A stretch of 64,000 nt of DNA from Sediminibacterium salmoneum NBRC 103935 (lineage in GTDB: Bacteria > Bacteroidota > Bacteroidia > Chitinophagales > Chitinophagaceae), in the NCBI RefSeq assembly GCF_000511175.1, contig NZ_KI866530.1, forward strand, positions 2,693,423 through 2,757,422, in the 5' to 3' direction. The notes beneath the pieces are model-generated. The model did not search any database and was not told the DNA's origin. It saw only the letters and a list, made by a program, of their open reading frames with translations. The translations under genes were made by a program, and so were the position numbers. Shown one piece after another: positions 8,847 to 17,933 of this stretch. The number at the start of each line of letters is the position of its first letter. The first letter of the stretch is position 1.

Positions 8847-10001
8847 ATGAAAGCACTTCTTTCTTTTTTATTTGTATTATTTACTTCTGACTTAGTAGCT
8901 CAATTATCCCCCAAGCAATTTACTATATACGGTATAATAAAAAATCAATCTTCAGGTTTTATTAAATTAGAATATATAAATTATGAGGGCGAATATATAA
9001 CAGACAGTGCTGAGGTTATTAACGAGTCTTTTATTTTCAAAGGGTATATCCCACATCCTATAAATGCAGATATTTATGGTGATAGGGCTTTCAAAAATAC
9101 CAGTGACATTAATTCTAATTCCATTTTCATAGAACCTGGTATCATGCACCTTGTTTTGGAAAAAGATAAATTCAAAGATTTAAAACTTAGCGGCTCAAAC
9201 ACACAAAATCAAATTGATTCTCTTAATAATACTTATATCCACAAGAAAATAGTAGATTCTTTGGATAAACGAATTTTTTATTTTGATTTGGCATATAAAT
9301 ATGATCCAACAAAAATTCAATTTAAGGATAGGGCAAAAGAAATCAGACAGCAATTAGAACCATATTATCGTGATATTAATATGCGAACTGAAAAATTTGT
9401 CAATGAAAATATTAACTCTTACTATAGTGCCTTTTATTTGCAAGTTCTTCTTTATCGACTTCCACTTGACACAGTAATAAAAATATTTAATTCATTTTCT
9501 ATTGAAATTCAAAATAGTTATTATGGCCAAAGAATCGCAGCCAATATAAGAGCGATTCAAGGAGGTAGTCCGGGTTCTAAAGCTAAAAATTTCAATACCA
9601 TCGACATCAACGGAGACTCTATCTCTGTAGAGCAGTTTAAAGGTAAAAATTATGTATTGTTAGACTTTTGGGCTACTTGGTGTAAACCCTGCAGAGATGA
9701 ATCTCCCTTTTTAATAGAGTTACATACAAAATTTAAATCAAAAGGGCTTGAAATTATAAGCATAGCCAATGATGATGAAAGAAAGGAAGCATGGAAAAAA
9801 GCTATTCAAAATGACAAAACTGGAGCTTGGCGACATATTTTACAAGGTGCAGGAACCGTATATGATTTAGGTAAACTATATAGTATTCAACCAATTCCAG
9901 CCAAACTACTTATTGGGAAAGATGGCACTATATTAATGCGTTATGAAGGAACACAAGGAAATAATTCATTAATGGAGGCACTGACAAAAAATTTAAAATA
10001 A
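8847..10001 (+). CDS. TlpA-family thiol-disulfide oxidoreductase with DUF4369-like N-terminus
   Basis: A secreted protein of 384 residues if started at the second Met (base 8847), which places a clean signal peptide (MKALLSFLFVLF...DLVAQ) at the N-terminus; Met at 8838 is also possible. Residues about 25-130 resemble the DUF4369 beta domain (FTIYGIIKNQSSGFIKLEY). A helical linker follows, then a thioredoxin domain with DFWATWCKPCRDE near residue 272 and cis-Pro region QPIPAKLLI. It is the third thioredoxin-fold protein of the locus, lying 93 bp after the second. Confidence 0.85.
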   Translation: MKALLSFLFVLFTSDLVAQLSPKQFTIYGIIKNQSSGFIKLEYINYEGEYITDSAEVINESFIFKGYIPHPINADIYGDRAFKNTSDINSNSIFIEPGIMHLVLEKDKFKDLKLSGSNTQNQIDSLNNTYIHKKIVDSLDKRIFYFDLAYKYDPTKIQFKDRAKEIRQQLEPYYRDINMRTEKFVNENINSYYSAFYLQVLLYRLPLDTVIKIFNSFSIEIQNSYYGQRIAANIRAIQGGSPGSKAKNFNTIDINGDSISVEQFKGKNYVLLDFWATWCKPCRDESPFLIELHTKFKSKGLEIISIANDDERKEAWKKAIQNDKTGAWRHILQGAGTVYDLGKLYSIQPIPAKLLIGKDGTILMRYEGTQGNNSLMEALTKNLK

Positions 10002-10077
10002 TTCTTGTTTAGCCGATACTTATCTGACAATTAAATATGACCTTAATTTATAATTTTTGCTCTCATCAAAAACTACT

Positions 10078-11298
10078 ATGTTAAATAAAACTAATTATGA
10101 ATTAAGACTTGATATTTCTATTCTATTTATTTTACTACTTAATTCAATATTCCCACAATTAGCTGTAAAGGGGAATCCCATCTATGTAAACAATAATCCT
10201 GTTTATAATAAAAGTTATGTATTACAGGATAGTCTTATTTACTTTAAAATCATTGATTCTATTTCAAAGGAAACTATTCCATTTGCAACAATCATTTTTA
10301 TTGAGAATGACACAAATAAAATGTCTATTGTTTCAAATGAAGATGGCTCATTTTCTATTCCAAATTCAAGCTTCCCCAAAAAGGTCAAAATTTCAGCAGT
10401 TGGTTATGAAGAACAACTGTTTTATTTGTTTCATGTTAATCGGTTGTTTTTAAAGCCATTAAAGAGCTTATTGCCTGAAATTATCGTTAGAAGTAAGGCA
10501 AAGAAAACAAAGAGCGCAAACGCAATAATTAAAAACGTAGCCAATCGCTTTGAGGATAACTATGGAAAATTTTCTTTTAATCAAAATTTAAAGTTTTCCT
10601 CCGTAATTTATAATTACGACACTTTAAAAGAAAAGGCTGAAGAATTTGTAAAGGTATATTATCGAAATGCTGATAAAAGCATGAAAACTCCAAATTGGAT
10701 TAAAGACACTTTATATCAGGATAAATTTTTCACCAATTTTATTGGAGTTCCCCAATTATGTACAGGTGATATTATTCCATGGTTTGATATGCTCCGAAAA
10801 GGGTTACCAATTGACGGAAATAATAATAAAGGATTAGACTTTAAACTTATATCCCAATACAAAGATGATAAATATGGTCTTGTTTATATTGTAAGTTTCA
10901 TACCAAATAAATCTTTTAAAGATTCATTTTTAGGTCGAACTGTCGGAGGATTAGCAAGAGGGTACCTGAAAGGAGAAATCAGGATAAAAGAATTAGATTA
11001 TTCAATTATTAGATTGATGTATATCTGGGAAATGAAAGTTGAATCTCTTAATAGAGTCACAACCAATTTATTTCATACTAAAACATGGAATGCAAATCGT
11101 GTTACAAAATTGATATCAGATAAAATAATTTACAAGTATGATTATATGTATAATAAAGATGTTCATACTGGTAAATACTTTATAGACTCAATCAATGCGG
11201 AATGCTTTAATTCAGGGTATCAAATAGAAACGCATCGTAATTTGCTATTAAATATAAAATTCAACGTTAACAATAACGGAATTGAGATAGATAAATAA
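10078..11298 (+). CDS. envelope protein with carboxypeptidase-regulatory-like domain, unknown role
   Basis: A 406-residue protein from the ATG at 10078; the longer frame starts only with TTG at 10057. After a hydrophobic N-terminus (ISILFILLLNSIFPQLAVKG) comes a carboxypeptidase-D-regulatory-like beta domain at about 55-135 (FATIIFIEND, SNEDGSFSIP, VKISAVGYEE), then LPEIIVRSKAKK, the linker that precedes plug domains in TonB-dependent receptors. The remaining 250 residues are a beta-rich domain that I do not recognise, with no barrel. It closes the plus-strand peptide locus and shares its AT-rich composition. Function unknown. Confidence 0.6.
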   Translation: MLNKTNYELRLDISILFILLLNSIFPQLAVKGNPIYVNNNPVYNKSYVLQDSLIYFKIIDSISKETIPFATIIFIENDTNKMSIVSNEDGSFSIPNSSFPKKVKISAVGYEEQLFYLFHVNRLFLKPLKSLLPEIIVRSKAKKTKSANAIIKNVANRFEDNYGKFSFNQNLKFSSVIYNYDTLKEKAEEFVKVYYRNADKSMKTPNWIKDTLYQDKFFTNFIGVPQLCTGDIIPWFDMLRKGLPIDGNNNKGLDFKLISQYKDDKYGLVYIVSFIPNKSFKDSFLGRTVGGLARGYLKGEIRIKELDYSIIRLMYIWEMKVESLNRVTTNLFHTKTWNANRVTKLISDKIIYKYDYMYNKDVHTGKYFIDSINAECFNSGYQIETHRNLLLNIKFNVNNNGIEIDK

Positions 11299-11316
11299 GC
11301 CTAAACCCCTAGTTTA

Positions 11317-11370
11317 TTTGTCGACTGCAAACGACAAAATAGTGTTCAAATTGTCGAATACAGACGACAA
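11317..11370. repeat. two tandem palindromic units TTGTCG-N8-CGACAA, period 33 bp
   Basis: TTGTCG (11318-11323) pairs with CGACAA (11332-11337) and TTGTCG (11351-11356) with CGACAA (11365-11370). The first unit extends by one more pair (11317/11338). Loops are ACTGCAAA and AATACAGA. The two starts are 33 bp apart, close to three helical turns. They lie between the convergent ends of the 10078 gene and abiEii. They could be paired protein-binding sites or two bidirectional hairpins. Confidence 0.55.
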
Positions 11371-11377
11371 AATAAAT

Positions 11378-12229
11378 TTAAATAAACTTCAATTTTTCCA
11401 CCAATTCTTTAAAATAATCTGGCCCCCAAATCTTAAGACCTGTATCGTCTGGTATAAAGCGAATAATGTCTTCCTTTATGGCTTCAAATGAAACAGTGTT
11501 GATTTTTGATAGCAGCAGTTCTTTAATTTCTTTTTCTTTAATACTAGGTTTTGTCCAATCACCTGAATCATTTGCTCTTAATGCAAAATGTGAAAGATTT
11601 AATGGCACGCCTTTTTTAATATACCATTCTAAATCGTACCAGTCTCTTCCTTTCACTCTTTGCTTCCATTGTCTAAATAATAATGCGTGCATTTTACCTG
11701 CAAATAAATGAGGAAGGGTAAAGCATTTTACGTAAAATGAATAAGGACGTAAAAGCAGTTTTTCTTCTGTTTCAAATCCTAAGGGTGGGTTAGTGTCAAC
11801 TTCAATTTTGATTTTAATTCTTGGCGATAGGTCTAAACCAAGTTGAGGAATCATTTTTTCAAGTACCAGTTCTGTCCAAATAGTTTCTGACTTTAGAAAT
11901 GCGGAGTCAATATTGGTAGCCTTTGTTTTTATTTTTTCCTGCACACTCACTTTCATACCTACTGCTTCGAATTCCTGTAACATTCCTTCAAAATATGGCT
12001 CCAAGGAAAAAAATTGGTTTATTGCTAATAATGAAAAATCTAAGTCTTCAGAATATCGATCTAATCCATGAAAAATTCTTAAAGCTGTACCGCCATAAAA
12101 TGCAGCTTTCTCAAAAAAACCACTGCGGTTTAATCCCGCCAAAGCAACATCTTGCATTATCTCGCGTAATGCAGATTCAGCTTCGATTCTGTTTTTAGGT
12201 TGGTATTGTTCTAGCCACTCTTTAATCAT
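11378..12229 (-). CDS. abiEii: AbiEii-type nucleotidyltransferase toxin
   Basis: A 283-residue protein of the AbiEii/DUF1814 family of DNA polymerase beta-like nucleotidyltransferases, the toxins of type IV AbiE systems. The signature is visible at about residues 46-66: GGTALRIFHGLDRYSEDLDF, with the Gly pair, Arg/Ser and the two metal-binding Asp. A later DWYDLEWY is also typical. Some relatives modify tRNA 3' ends; which substrate this one uses is unknown. Its start overlaps the stop of abiEi by 4 bp (ATGA), as in most AbiE pairs. Length is normal and no lesion is visible, so the system may be active in phage defence or element stabilisation. Confidence 0.9.
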   Translation of the reverse strand: MIKEWLEQYQPKNRIEAESALREIMQDVALAGLNRSGFFEKAAFYGGTALRIFHGLDRYSEDLDFSLLAINQFFSLEPYFEGMLQEFEAVGMKVSVQEKIKTKATNIDSAFLKSETIWTELVLEKMIPQLGLDLSPRIKIKIEVDTNPPLGFETEEKLLLRPYSFYVKCFTLPHLFAGKMHALLFRQWKQRVKGRDWYDLEWYIKKGVPLNLSHFALRANDSGDWTKPSIKEKEIKELLLSKINTVSFEAIKEDIIRFIPDDTGLKIWGPDYFKELVEKLKFI

Positions 12230-12864
12230 AATTGTTCGATCATTTTTATTAGTATAGCTAAACTGCTCCGCTTAGGTGAGTCAACTATCCAGCTTTTCAT
12301 CATTGCTAAGTTTAATTTTTTTAGAAGGTTCTCCTCCATTCTATAATCTTCTATCAGTAATTCTCTTGCTTGGCTTGTACTCCTAATTACAATGCCTGAA
12401 GTCATGATGATTTTATCGAACAATGCTTTTTCAGGGGATGCGATCATTACCATTTGTTTAGCACTTAGCGCGATGCTTTGAATGCCAAATGTATAATACG
12501 GTGCTTTGGCATGTACATAATTAAAACGCCCAATTGCTGTTTTAAATATTTTGGTTGGCTTTAGGGTAACAGAACTGATTTCATATACTCGTTCTGGAAT
12601 TATTCCCCAATAAGACAAGGCAGATTCAAGTGAAATATAACTCGGCCCCCATAAATGATTCGCGATTAAAAATGGATCTGGTGGATTTAAATGACTATTG
12701 GGCCCAGGCATATATAGCCCTCTTTTAATGGAGGTCAATATATTTTGCTTAACCAATTCATTGATTTTATCATTGGGTCTCTTATACTCCTTAAGTAAGT
12801 CCATTACCAATTGTCTAGTGATTGGCTCTTCTTCAAATTCCTTGAGGGCATAAATAAAATCCAT
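12226..12864 (-). CDS. abiEi: AbiEi-type antitoxin / transcriptional regulator
   Basis: A 212-residue protein upstream of and overlapping the toxin gene. The N-terminal 60 residues read as a winged helix (ITRQLVMDLLKEY...KQNILTSIKRGLYMPGP), with the wing ending in the RGLY typical of AbiEi-like regulators. The C-terminal part (YISLESALSYWGIIPE, SPEKALFDKI) matches the AbiEi antitoxin domain. In studied systems AbiEi counters the toxin and represses its own operon by binding inverted repeats. A matching inverted repeat lies 20 bp upstream at 12884-12908. The strain-specific function is inferred. Confidence 0.85.
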   Translation of the reverse strand: MDFIYALKEFEEEPITRQLVMDLLKEYKRPNDKINELVKQNILTSIKRGLYMPGPNSHLNPPDPFLIANHLWGPSYISLESALSYWGIIPERVYEISSVTLKPTKIFKTAIGRFNYVHAKAPYYTFGIQSIALSAKQMVMIASPEKALFDKIIMTSGIVIRSTSQARELLIEDYRMEENLLKKLNLAMMKSWIVDSPKRSSLAILIKMIEQL

Positions 12865-12883
12865 TTATGTATAATTATTATGC

Positions 12884-12908
12884 AATAATCGGATAATTTC
12901 CGATTATT
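12884..12908 (-). promoter_or_regulatory. inverted repeat upstream of abiEi, candidate autoregulatory operator
   Basis: AATAATCGGA (12884-12893) and TCCGATTATT (12899-12908) are a perfect 10-bp inverted repeat with a 5-bp spacer, ending 20 bp before the abiEi ATG. Position and size suit an AbiEi operator. It also lies just after the metH stop and could serve as a hairpin at the metH mRNA end, but no T-run follows. Confidence 0.5.
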
Positions 12909-12929
12909 ATCAAAAAAAATTACATAAAC

Positions 12930-15635
12930 CTACAATATCGGCCTCAACCATTTCTCTGCTGTTGCTTCGTCCATCCCTTTGCGGGCAGCATAGTTTGTAA
13001 ATTGGTCTTGCTCAATTTTGCCAATTCCAAAATACTGACTCTGCGGATGCGAAAAATACCAACCACAAACAGAAGCTGCTGGATACATAGCCAGGCTTTC
13101 CGTTAAGGAAATGCCCGCCTTGTCTTGTGCACTCAGCAAATCAAATAATTTATATTTCTCTGTATGATCAGGGCAAGCTGGATAGCCTGGTGCGGGGCGA
13201 ATACCCTTGTATTGTTCCTTAATTAATTCTTCTGGGCTCAATTGCTCTTGTGCATCATATCCCCAATATTCTTTACGCACATGCAAGTGCAATGCTTCTG
13301 CAAATGCTTCAGCAAAGCGATCGGCCAATGCTTGCAACATAATTTTATTGTAGTCGTCGTGTGCCGCTTCAAATTTTTCTAGATGGGGTTCAATGCCATG
13401 GATGCTTACGGCAAATGCACCTATATGATCTTTTTTATTGGCAGTTGCGGGGGTGATAAAATCGGCTAATGATAAATTGGGTTGTCCGGGTGCTTTCTTG
13501 ATTTGTTGGCGATGAAAACACAATTGCACTTTATTGTTTCCAGTACTTACTTCTACATCATCGTTATTGCTGACTGCTTCCCAAAATCCTATCACCCCTT
13601 TGGCGGTCAACCATTTCTCTGCAATGATTTTATCCAACAAAGCATTGGCATCATTGTATAATTTCGTTGCTTCTGCGCCTACCACTTCATCGGTTAAGAT
13701 GGCTGGAAAATTTCCATGCATTTCCCAAGTGATGAAAAATGGTTTCCAATCAATGAAAGTTCTTAACTCATTCAAATCGTACTGGTCAAATACTTTGGTG
13801 CCTGTAAAGCTGGGCGTAGGGGGAGTATAACTGTCCCAATCAATAGCCACCTTATTTTGCAAAGCTTCTGCATAGGGCAGGTATTGCTTCACGGATTTTT
13901 TGTTATCAAATCCTTCTTTGAGTTTGCTATACTCTTGGGAAATTTCTTGCAAGAAGGGGTCTTTTTGTTCTTTGTTCAATAATGATCCTGCAACAGTTAC
14001 ACTTCTGGATGCATCCAGAACATGCACTACGCCATTTACATATTCCGGCGCAATTTTTACAGCCGTATGCATTCTGGAAGTGGTAGCCCCTCCAATCAAT
14101 AAGGGCTGCTTCATATTCCTGCGTTTCATTTCGCGTGCGATATGCACCATTTCATCTAAGGAAGGCGTAATCAATCCACTCAATCCAATAATATCTGCTT
14201 GCTCTCTTTCTGCTGCGTCTAATATTTTATCGGCAGGTACCATCACCCCCATGTCTACTATATCATAGCCATTACAGCCTAGTACTACGCCCACAATATT
14301 TTTTCCAATATCGTGTACGTCCCCTTTTACGGTTGCTAACAAAATTTTGGCAGCACCTGCTGTTTCTTCATTTACGGTTCCTGCGGCTAAATGCGCTTGC
14401 TTTCTGTCTTCTTTTTCTTGTTCAATATAAGGGGTAAGAATAGCCACACTTTTTTTCATTACACGGGCACTTTTTACCACCTGTGGTAAGAACATTTTTC
14501 CTGCTCCAAATAAATCGCCAACGATATTCATGCCATCCATCAATGGTCCTTCAATTACATCCAATGGTCTTGGATATTTTTGTCTGGCTTCTTCTGTGTC
14601 TTGGTCTATATAATCGGTGATGCCATTGATTAAGGAATGCGCCAATCTTTTTTCAACAGGTTCTTTTCTCCAGGCTTCGTCTTTTACTTCAACTTTTCCT
14701 TTCGCTTTTACCGTTTCTGCGTGTTGGATTAATTTTTCTGTGGCTTCGTTGTTGTCGTTGTTTCTATTCAAGATAACATCTTCGCATAGTTCCCTTAGGG
14801 TGGGTTCTATTTCGTCGTACACCACCAACTGCCCAGCGTTTACAATCCCCATATCCATACCCGCTTTAATGGCGTGTAATAAGAATACAGAGTGGATGGC
14901 TTCTCTTACATGGTCGTTGCCTCTAAATGAAAATGATACATTCGATACCCCTCCTGAAACTTTTGCCAATGGCATCAATCGCTTGATTTCTCTGGTGGCT
15001 TCTATAAAATCTACTGCATAATTGTTGTGTTCTTCTATTCCCGTTGCAATGGCAAAAATATTCGGGTCAAAAATGATATCCTGTGGAGCAAAACCTACTT
15101 GCTCCGTTAATATTTTATAAGCACGATGACAAATTTCTACTTTTCTCTCTTTGGTATCTGCCTGGCCAATTTCATCAAAGGCCATTACAATCACCGCTGC
15201 ACCAAAAGATTTACAGATAAATGCCTGCTCAATGAATTTTTCTTCTCCTTCTTTCATGGAGATAGAGTTCACAATGCATTTCCCCTGCACACATTTTAAT
15301 CCCGCTTCTATGATTTCAAATTTGGAACTATCTATCATGATGGGAATGCGCGCGATATCGGGTTCGCTTTGTAATAGATTTAAAAACGTTGTCATGGCTT
15401 TTACTCCATCTAGTAATGCATCGTCCATGTTCACGTCTAAAATTTGCGCTCCGCTTTCTACCTGTTGTCTGGCAACCGATAAAGCCTCTTCGTATTTGTT
15501 CTCTCTAATCAAACGTGCGAATTTCTTAGAACCAGTTACATTGGTTCTTTCGCCTACGTTTACAAAATTGGTCTCTGGTCTTATGACTAAAGGCTCTAAT
15601 CCGGAAAGCCTTAAAAAGGGTTTGATGGTACTCAT
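12930..15635 (-). CDS. metH: methionine synthase, cobalamin-dependent: folate-, B12- and SAM-activation domains
   Basis: A 901-residue protein carrying the last three modules of MetH. A pterin-binding domain begins with [13 protein letters not shown] and includes QILDVNMDD (about 1-310). The B12-binding module has [11 protein letters not shown] with the axial His near residue 439. The activation domain (about 600-900) has [15 protein letters not shown] near residue 812 for SAM binding. It transfers the methyl of methyltetrahydrofolate to B12 and thence to homocysteine. The homocysteine-binding module is encoded separately by the gene just upstream (3-bp gap), so the two polypeptides must assemble. 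This split is common in Bacteroidota. Confidence 0.95.
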   Translation of the reverse strand: MSTIKPFLRLSGLEPLVIRPETNFVNVGERTNVTGSKKFARLIRENKYEEALSVARQQVESGAQILDVNMDDALLDGVKAMTTFLNLLQSEPDIARIPIMIDSSKFEIIEAGLKCVQGKCIVNSISMKEGEEKFIEQAFICKSFGAAVIVMAFDEIGQADTKERKVEICHRAYKILTEQVGFAPQDIIFDPNIFAIATGIEEHNNYAVDFIEATREIKRLMPLAKVSGGVSNVSFSFRGNDHVREAIHSVFLLHAIKAGMDMGIVNAGQLVVYDEIEPTLRELCEDVILNRNNDNNEATEKLIQHAETVKAKGKVEVKDEAWRKEPVEKRLAHSLINGITDYIDQDTEEARQKYPRPLDVIEGPLMDGMNIVGDLFGAGKMFLPQVVKSARVMKKSVAILTPYIEQEKEDRKQAHLAAGTVNEETAGAAKILLATVKGDVHDIGKNIVGVVLGCNGYDIVDMGVMVPADKILDAAEREQADIIGLSGLITPSLDEMVHIAREMKRRNMKQPLLIGGATTSRMHTAVKIAPEYVNGVVHVLDASRSVTVAGSLLNKEQKDPFLQEISQEYSKLKEGFDNKKSVKQYLPYAEALQNKVAIDWDSYTPPTPSFTGTKVFDQYDLNELRTFIDWKPFFITWEMHGNFPAILTDEVVGAEATKLYNDANALLDKIIAEKWLTAKGVIGFWEAVSNNDDVEVSTGNNKVQLCFHRQQIKKAPGQPNLSLADFITPATANKKDHIGAFAVSIHGIEPHLEKFEAAHDDYNKIMLQALADRFAEAFAEALHLHVRKEYWGYDAQEQLSPEELIKEQYKGIRPAPGYPACPDHTEKYKLFDLLSAQDKAGISLTESLAMYPAASVCGWYFSHPQSQYFGIGKIEQDQFTNYAARKGMDEATAEKWLRPIL

Positions 15636-15638
15636 TGC

Positions 15639-16652
15639 TTAAATAGTTGTTTCAACCACCGGTAAGGGTCTGGGTTGCATTTTTCTTACGTTGTCTGCAA
15701 TATGTTTAATATGGTCGGGTGTGGTTCCGCAACAGCCACCTACGATATTGACAAATCCTTCCTTTGCCCACTCTTCTATAAAGTGTGCGGTTTGGTGGGG
15801 TGCTTCATCATACTCGCCCATGGCATTCGGTAATCCTGCATTGGGATAGGCCGAAGTATAGCAGGCAGCTATTTGAGATAACTCTTCTATATGACTGCGC
15901 ATTTCAGCAGCGCCCAATGCACAGTTCAATCCAATGCTGATAGGGTTCGCATGCATTACGGAAGTATAAAATGCTTCTAAAGTTTGGCCACTCAGGGTTC
16001 TACCCGACGCATCGGTAATAGTTCCGCTGATCATGATGGGCAATTCTGGAATGCCTTTGTCTCTGAAATATTTTTTGGCTGCATAAATAGCGCCTTTTGC
16101 ATTCAGGGTATCAAAAATGGTTTCGATTAATAGGATGTCTACGCCACCATTTACCAATCCATCAATTTGTTCGTAATAGGCATTGGCTACTTCATCAAAA
16201 CTGACTGCTCTGTATCCTGGATTGTTTACATCTGGCGACAGACTCAAGGTTTTATTCAATGGGCCAATGGCACCGGCCACAAATTGGGGGCCTGCTTCCG
16301 GATGTTTTTGCTGGTATTCCCCTACTGCTTCGCGAGCACATTTAGCGGCGGCTACGTTCAACTCATAAGCCAAACTTTGCATATCGTAGTCTGCCATGGC
16401 AATGACCGTACTACTGAAGGTATTGGTTTCAATGATATCTGCACCTGCTTCTAAATACAGTAAGTGTATGCCTTTGATGATTTGTGGCTGCGTAATGCAA
16501 AGCAAATCGTTATTGCCTTTTACGTCTACATGCCAATCTTTGAATCGCTCGCCTCTGTAATCGGCTTCGGTTAAATGATGCTTCTGTATCATGGTGCCCA
16601 TGGCTCCATCAATTACCAGAATTCTTTTTTGTAGTTCTTCTTTTAGTAACAT
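15639..16652 (-). CDS. metH: methionine synthase, homocysteine S-methyltransferase subunit (split MetH N-terminal module)
   Basis: A protein of 337 residues from the ATG at 16652 ([20 protein letters not shown]). A longer frame to 16724 would add 24 residues with no similarity to the family and starts inside a leader hairpin, so I reject it. Zinc-binding Cys are visible in GLNCALGA and in [10 protein letters not shown] near the C-terminus. The module binds homocysteine and receives the methyl group from cobalamin on the partner protein. It is the first gene of the metH operon and lies behind a long structured leader with a good promoter. Confidence 0.93.
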   Translation of the reverse strand: MLLKEELQKRILVIDGAMGTMIQKHHLTEADYRGERFKDWHVDVKGNNDLLCITQPQIIKGIHLLYLEAGADIIETNTFSSTVIAMADYDMQSLAYELNVAAAKCAREAVGEYQQKHPEAGPQFVAGAIGPLNKTLSLSPDVNNPGYRAVSFDEVANAYYEQIDGLVNGGVDILLIETIFDTLNAKGAIYAAKKYFRDKGIPELPIMISGTITDASGRTLSGQTLEAFYTSVMHANPISIGLNCALGAAEMRSHIEELSQIAACYTSAYPNAGLPNAMGEYDEAPHQTAHFIEEWAKEGFVNIVGGCCGTTPDHIKHIADNVRKMQPRPLPVVETTI

Positions 16653-16684
16653 AGTATTGGTTCTTACACCGCTGGTGATTGAAT

Positions 16685-16813
16685 GAACCAATAAACGAAG
16701 GAATGTGGGGGAGTAGCACTTCAACGTTTATTAGTTCTAGTTGGCAAGCCATAAGGGTACATAACCACTATGGCCAGGACTTTGGCTGAACAATAAACAA
16801 ATCCACCAAAGTC
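16685..16813 (-). promoter_or_regulatory. structured 5' leader of the metH operon, candidate riboswitch or attenuator
   Basis: Read on the minus strand, three hairpins lie between promoter and start codon. P1: GACTTTGG/CCAAAGTC (16806-16813 with 16778-16785). P2: GGCCATA/TATGGCT (16769-16775 with 16747-16753). P3: a 13-bp stem, one G-U pair, of GAACTAATAAACG (16725-16737) with CGTTTATTGGTTC (16685-16697). The P1 loop contains GTTTATTGTTC (16788-16798), which can pair with the 5' arm of P3 over 11 bp with one bulge, so P1/P3 and the alternative exclude each other. I see no conserved core of the SAM-I or cobalamin riboswitch. No T-run follows P3, which suggests control of translation if it is regulatory. 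Confidence 0.55.
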
Positions 16814-16817
16814 GGTG

Positions 16818-16849
16818 CAAAGATACACCCATATTGTATTCCGTCAAAA
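16818..16849 (-). promoter_or_regulatory. Bacteroidota-type promoter of the metH operon
   Basis: On the minus strand TTTTG (16845-16849) is followed after 19 nt by TATCTTTG (16818-16825), a full match to TTTG-N19-TAnnTTTG. Transcription would start near 16810 and give a leader of roughly 155 nt before the ATG at 16652. Confidence 0.75.
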
Positions 16850-16874
16850 TATAGCCGCGAAAGCGGTTGGAGTG

Positions 16875-17396
16875 CTATTGATAAACCGCATTGATTTCTG
16901 CGTTCACTTTTTCTGTAACAGCAGATGCGTCAATTTTGAAGTCTTTCATTACGATTGGGAACTTGCCAGTGGCGGATACTTTGCCCCCTTTAACAGAGAT
17001 GGTACCATTTACCGTAACGGGTTTGCTTACGCCATGTAAGGTTAAATTTCCTTTTACCACTGCTTTGTAATTACCATCCTTGGTAAAATTGATATCCTTG
17101 ATATTGCTGATAGTGCCCTTGAATTCTGCTCTGGGAAATTTGTTGCTCTCTGCATAGTCGTTGTTGAACTTTTCCTGCATTTCTGCGTATTCAAACTTAA
17201 ACCCTTTGATGAGCAAGCTAAAGCTGATCTCTCCTTTATCGGATAAGCGGCTGGCTACTTCATTGTTTACGGCTTTAACGTCTTCATCGTTGGTAGCGAT
17301 AAAGCTTACTTTGGCATTGCGCGTGCCGTATATTTTTTGTGCTTGTGTTTGTGTAAATGCGAAGGTTAATAGCGCTATGAATAGAAACTTTTTCAT
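16875..17396 (-). CDS. YceI-family periplasmic lipid-binding-like protein
   Basis: A 173-residue protein with a signal peptide (MKKFLFIALLTFAFTQTQAQ) and a YceI-like lipocalin fold. Typical strands are visible: RNAKVSFIA, GEISFSLLIKGFKF, FPRAEFKGTI, and GNLTLHGVSKPVTVNGTISV, the best-conserved family segment. YceI proteins bind polyisoprenoid or other lipids in the periplasm; the ligand here is unknown. It lies divergent in function from its neighbours and 57 bp after the next minus-strand gene. Only about 25 bp separate its stop from the metH promoter. Confidence 0.85.
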   Translation of the reverse strand: MKKFLFIALLTFAFTQTQAQKIYGTRNAKVSFIATNDEDVKAVNNEVASRLSDKGEISFSLLIKGFKFEYAEMQEKFNNDYAESNKFPRAEFKGTISNIKDINFTKDGNYKAVVKGNLTLHGVSKPVTVNGTISVKGGKVSATGKFPIVMKDFKIDASAVTEKVNAEINAVYQ

Positions 17397-17453
17397 TGAA
17401 TTATTTTTTACAAAATGAGATTTTACGTTAATTATTCTGCGAACTTTTTTTGC

Positions 17454-17870
17454 CTAAGGAATTAATACTCCTTCGTTAATCACCACGTTAGCGTCCGGAA
17501 TATAACCGGTGCATATTCCTTTGAAACGTATGGTACTGCCGGCTTTCAGCTCACCCGGATTGGTTTTAAACGTACAGTTGATCACAAAGAACGGATCGTC
17601 TGTTTTAAAATTCACCACTACCTGGCCATCCTGGTTGGTACTGAAATCAACAATCTCTCCTTCAATCTCAATGGCTTTGTCGAGGTATTGTGCATTGGCT
17701 GCAGCTTCATCGTTTTTGAAAGCTTCAAACAATGCCTGTGCCTTTATCGCGATTGCTTTTTCGGTGGTTACATCCCTGTGCGGCTTGGTCAATATTTTGT
17801 AGACTACAATCCCCCCGGTAATGGCTCCTGCCAATCCAAGTATCAATATGATTTTAACCCATTTTTTCAT
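17454..17870 (-). CDS. membrane-anchored OB-fold protein (tRNA_anti-like)
   Basis: A 138-residue protein with an N-terminal membrane anchor (residues 5-27, IILILGLAGAITGGIVVYKI) and a helix (EKAIAIKAQALFEAF) followed by an OB fold: YLDKAIEIEGEIVDFS, VVVNFKTDDPFFVINCTF, GSTIRFKGICTGYI. This matches small Bacteroidota OB-fold proteins of the tRNA_anti-like type. The role is unknown. It lies 63 bp from recR on the same strand. Confidence 0.75.
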   Translation of the reverse strand: MKKWVKIILILGLAGAITGGIVVYKILTKPHRDVTTEKAIAIKAQALFEAFKNDEAAANAQYLDKAIEIEGEIVDFSTNQDGQVVVNFKTDDPFFVINCTFKTNPGELKAGSTIRFKGICTGYIPDANVVINEGVLIP

Positions 17871-17933
17871 AACGGACCTATTTTAATGTTTAAACAACGA
17901 AATTATGAATTTGTTGTCAAATTTCCCGAAATC

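Noticed and set aside
15151..15642. 163-codon plus-strand frame inside metH (and similar ones at 13534, 13900 and 14617)
   Set aside because: Shadows of the MetH coding sequence; no signal, domain or start context.
16653..16724. 24-codon N-terminal extension of the homocysteine methyltransferase
   Set aside because: It falls inside the leader hairpin P3, and the family start [10 protein letters not shown] is at 16652.
16653..16813. SAM-I or cobalamin riboswitch before metH
   Set aside because: I could not find the conserved core sequences of either; the region is reported only as an unclassified structured leader.
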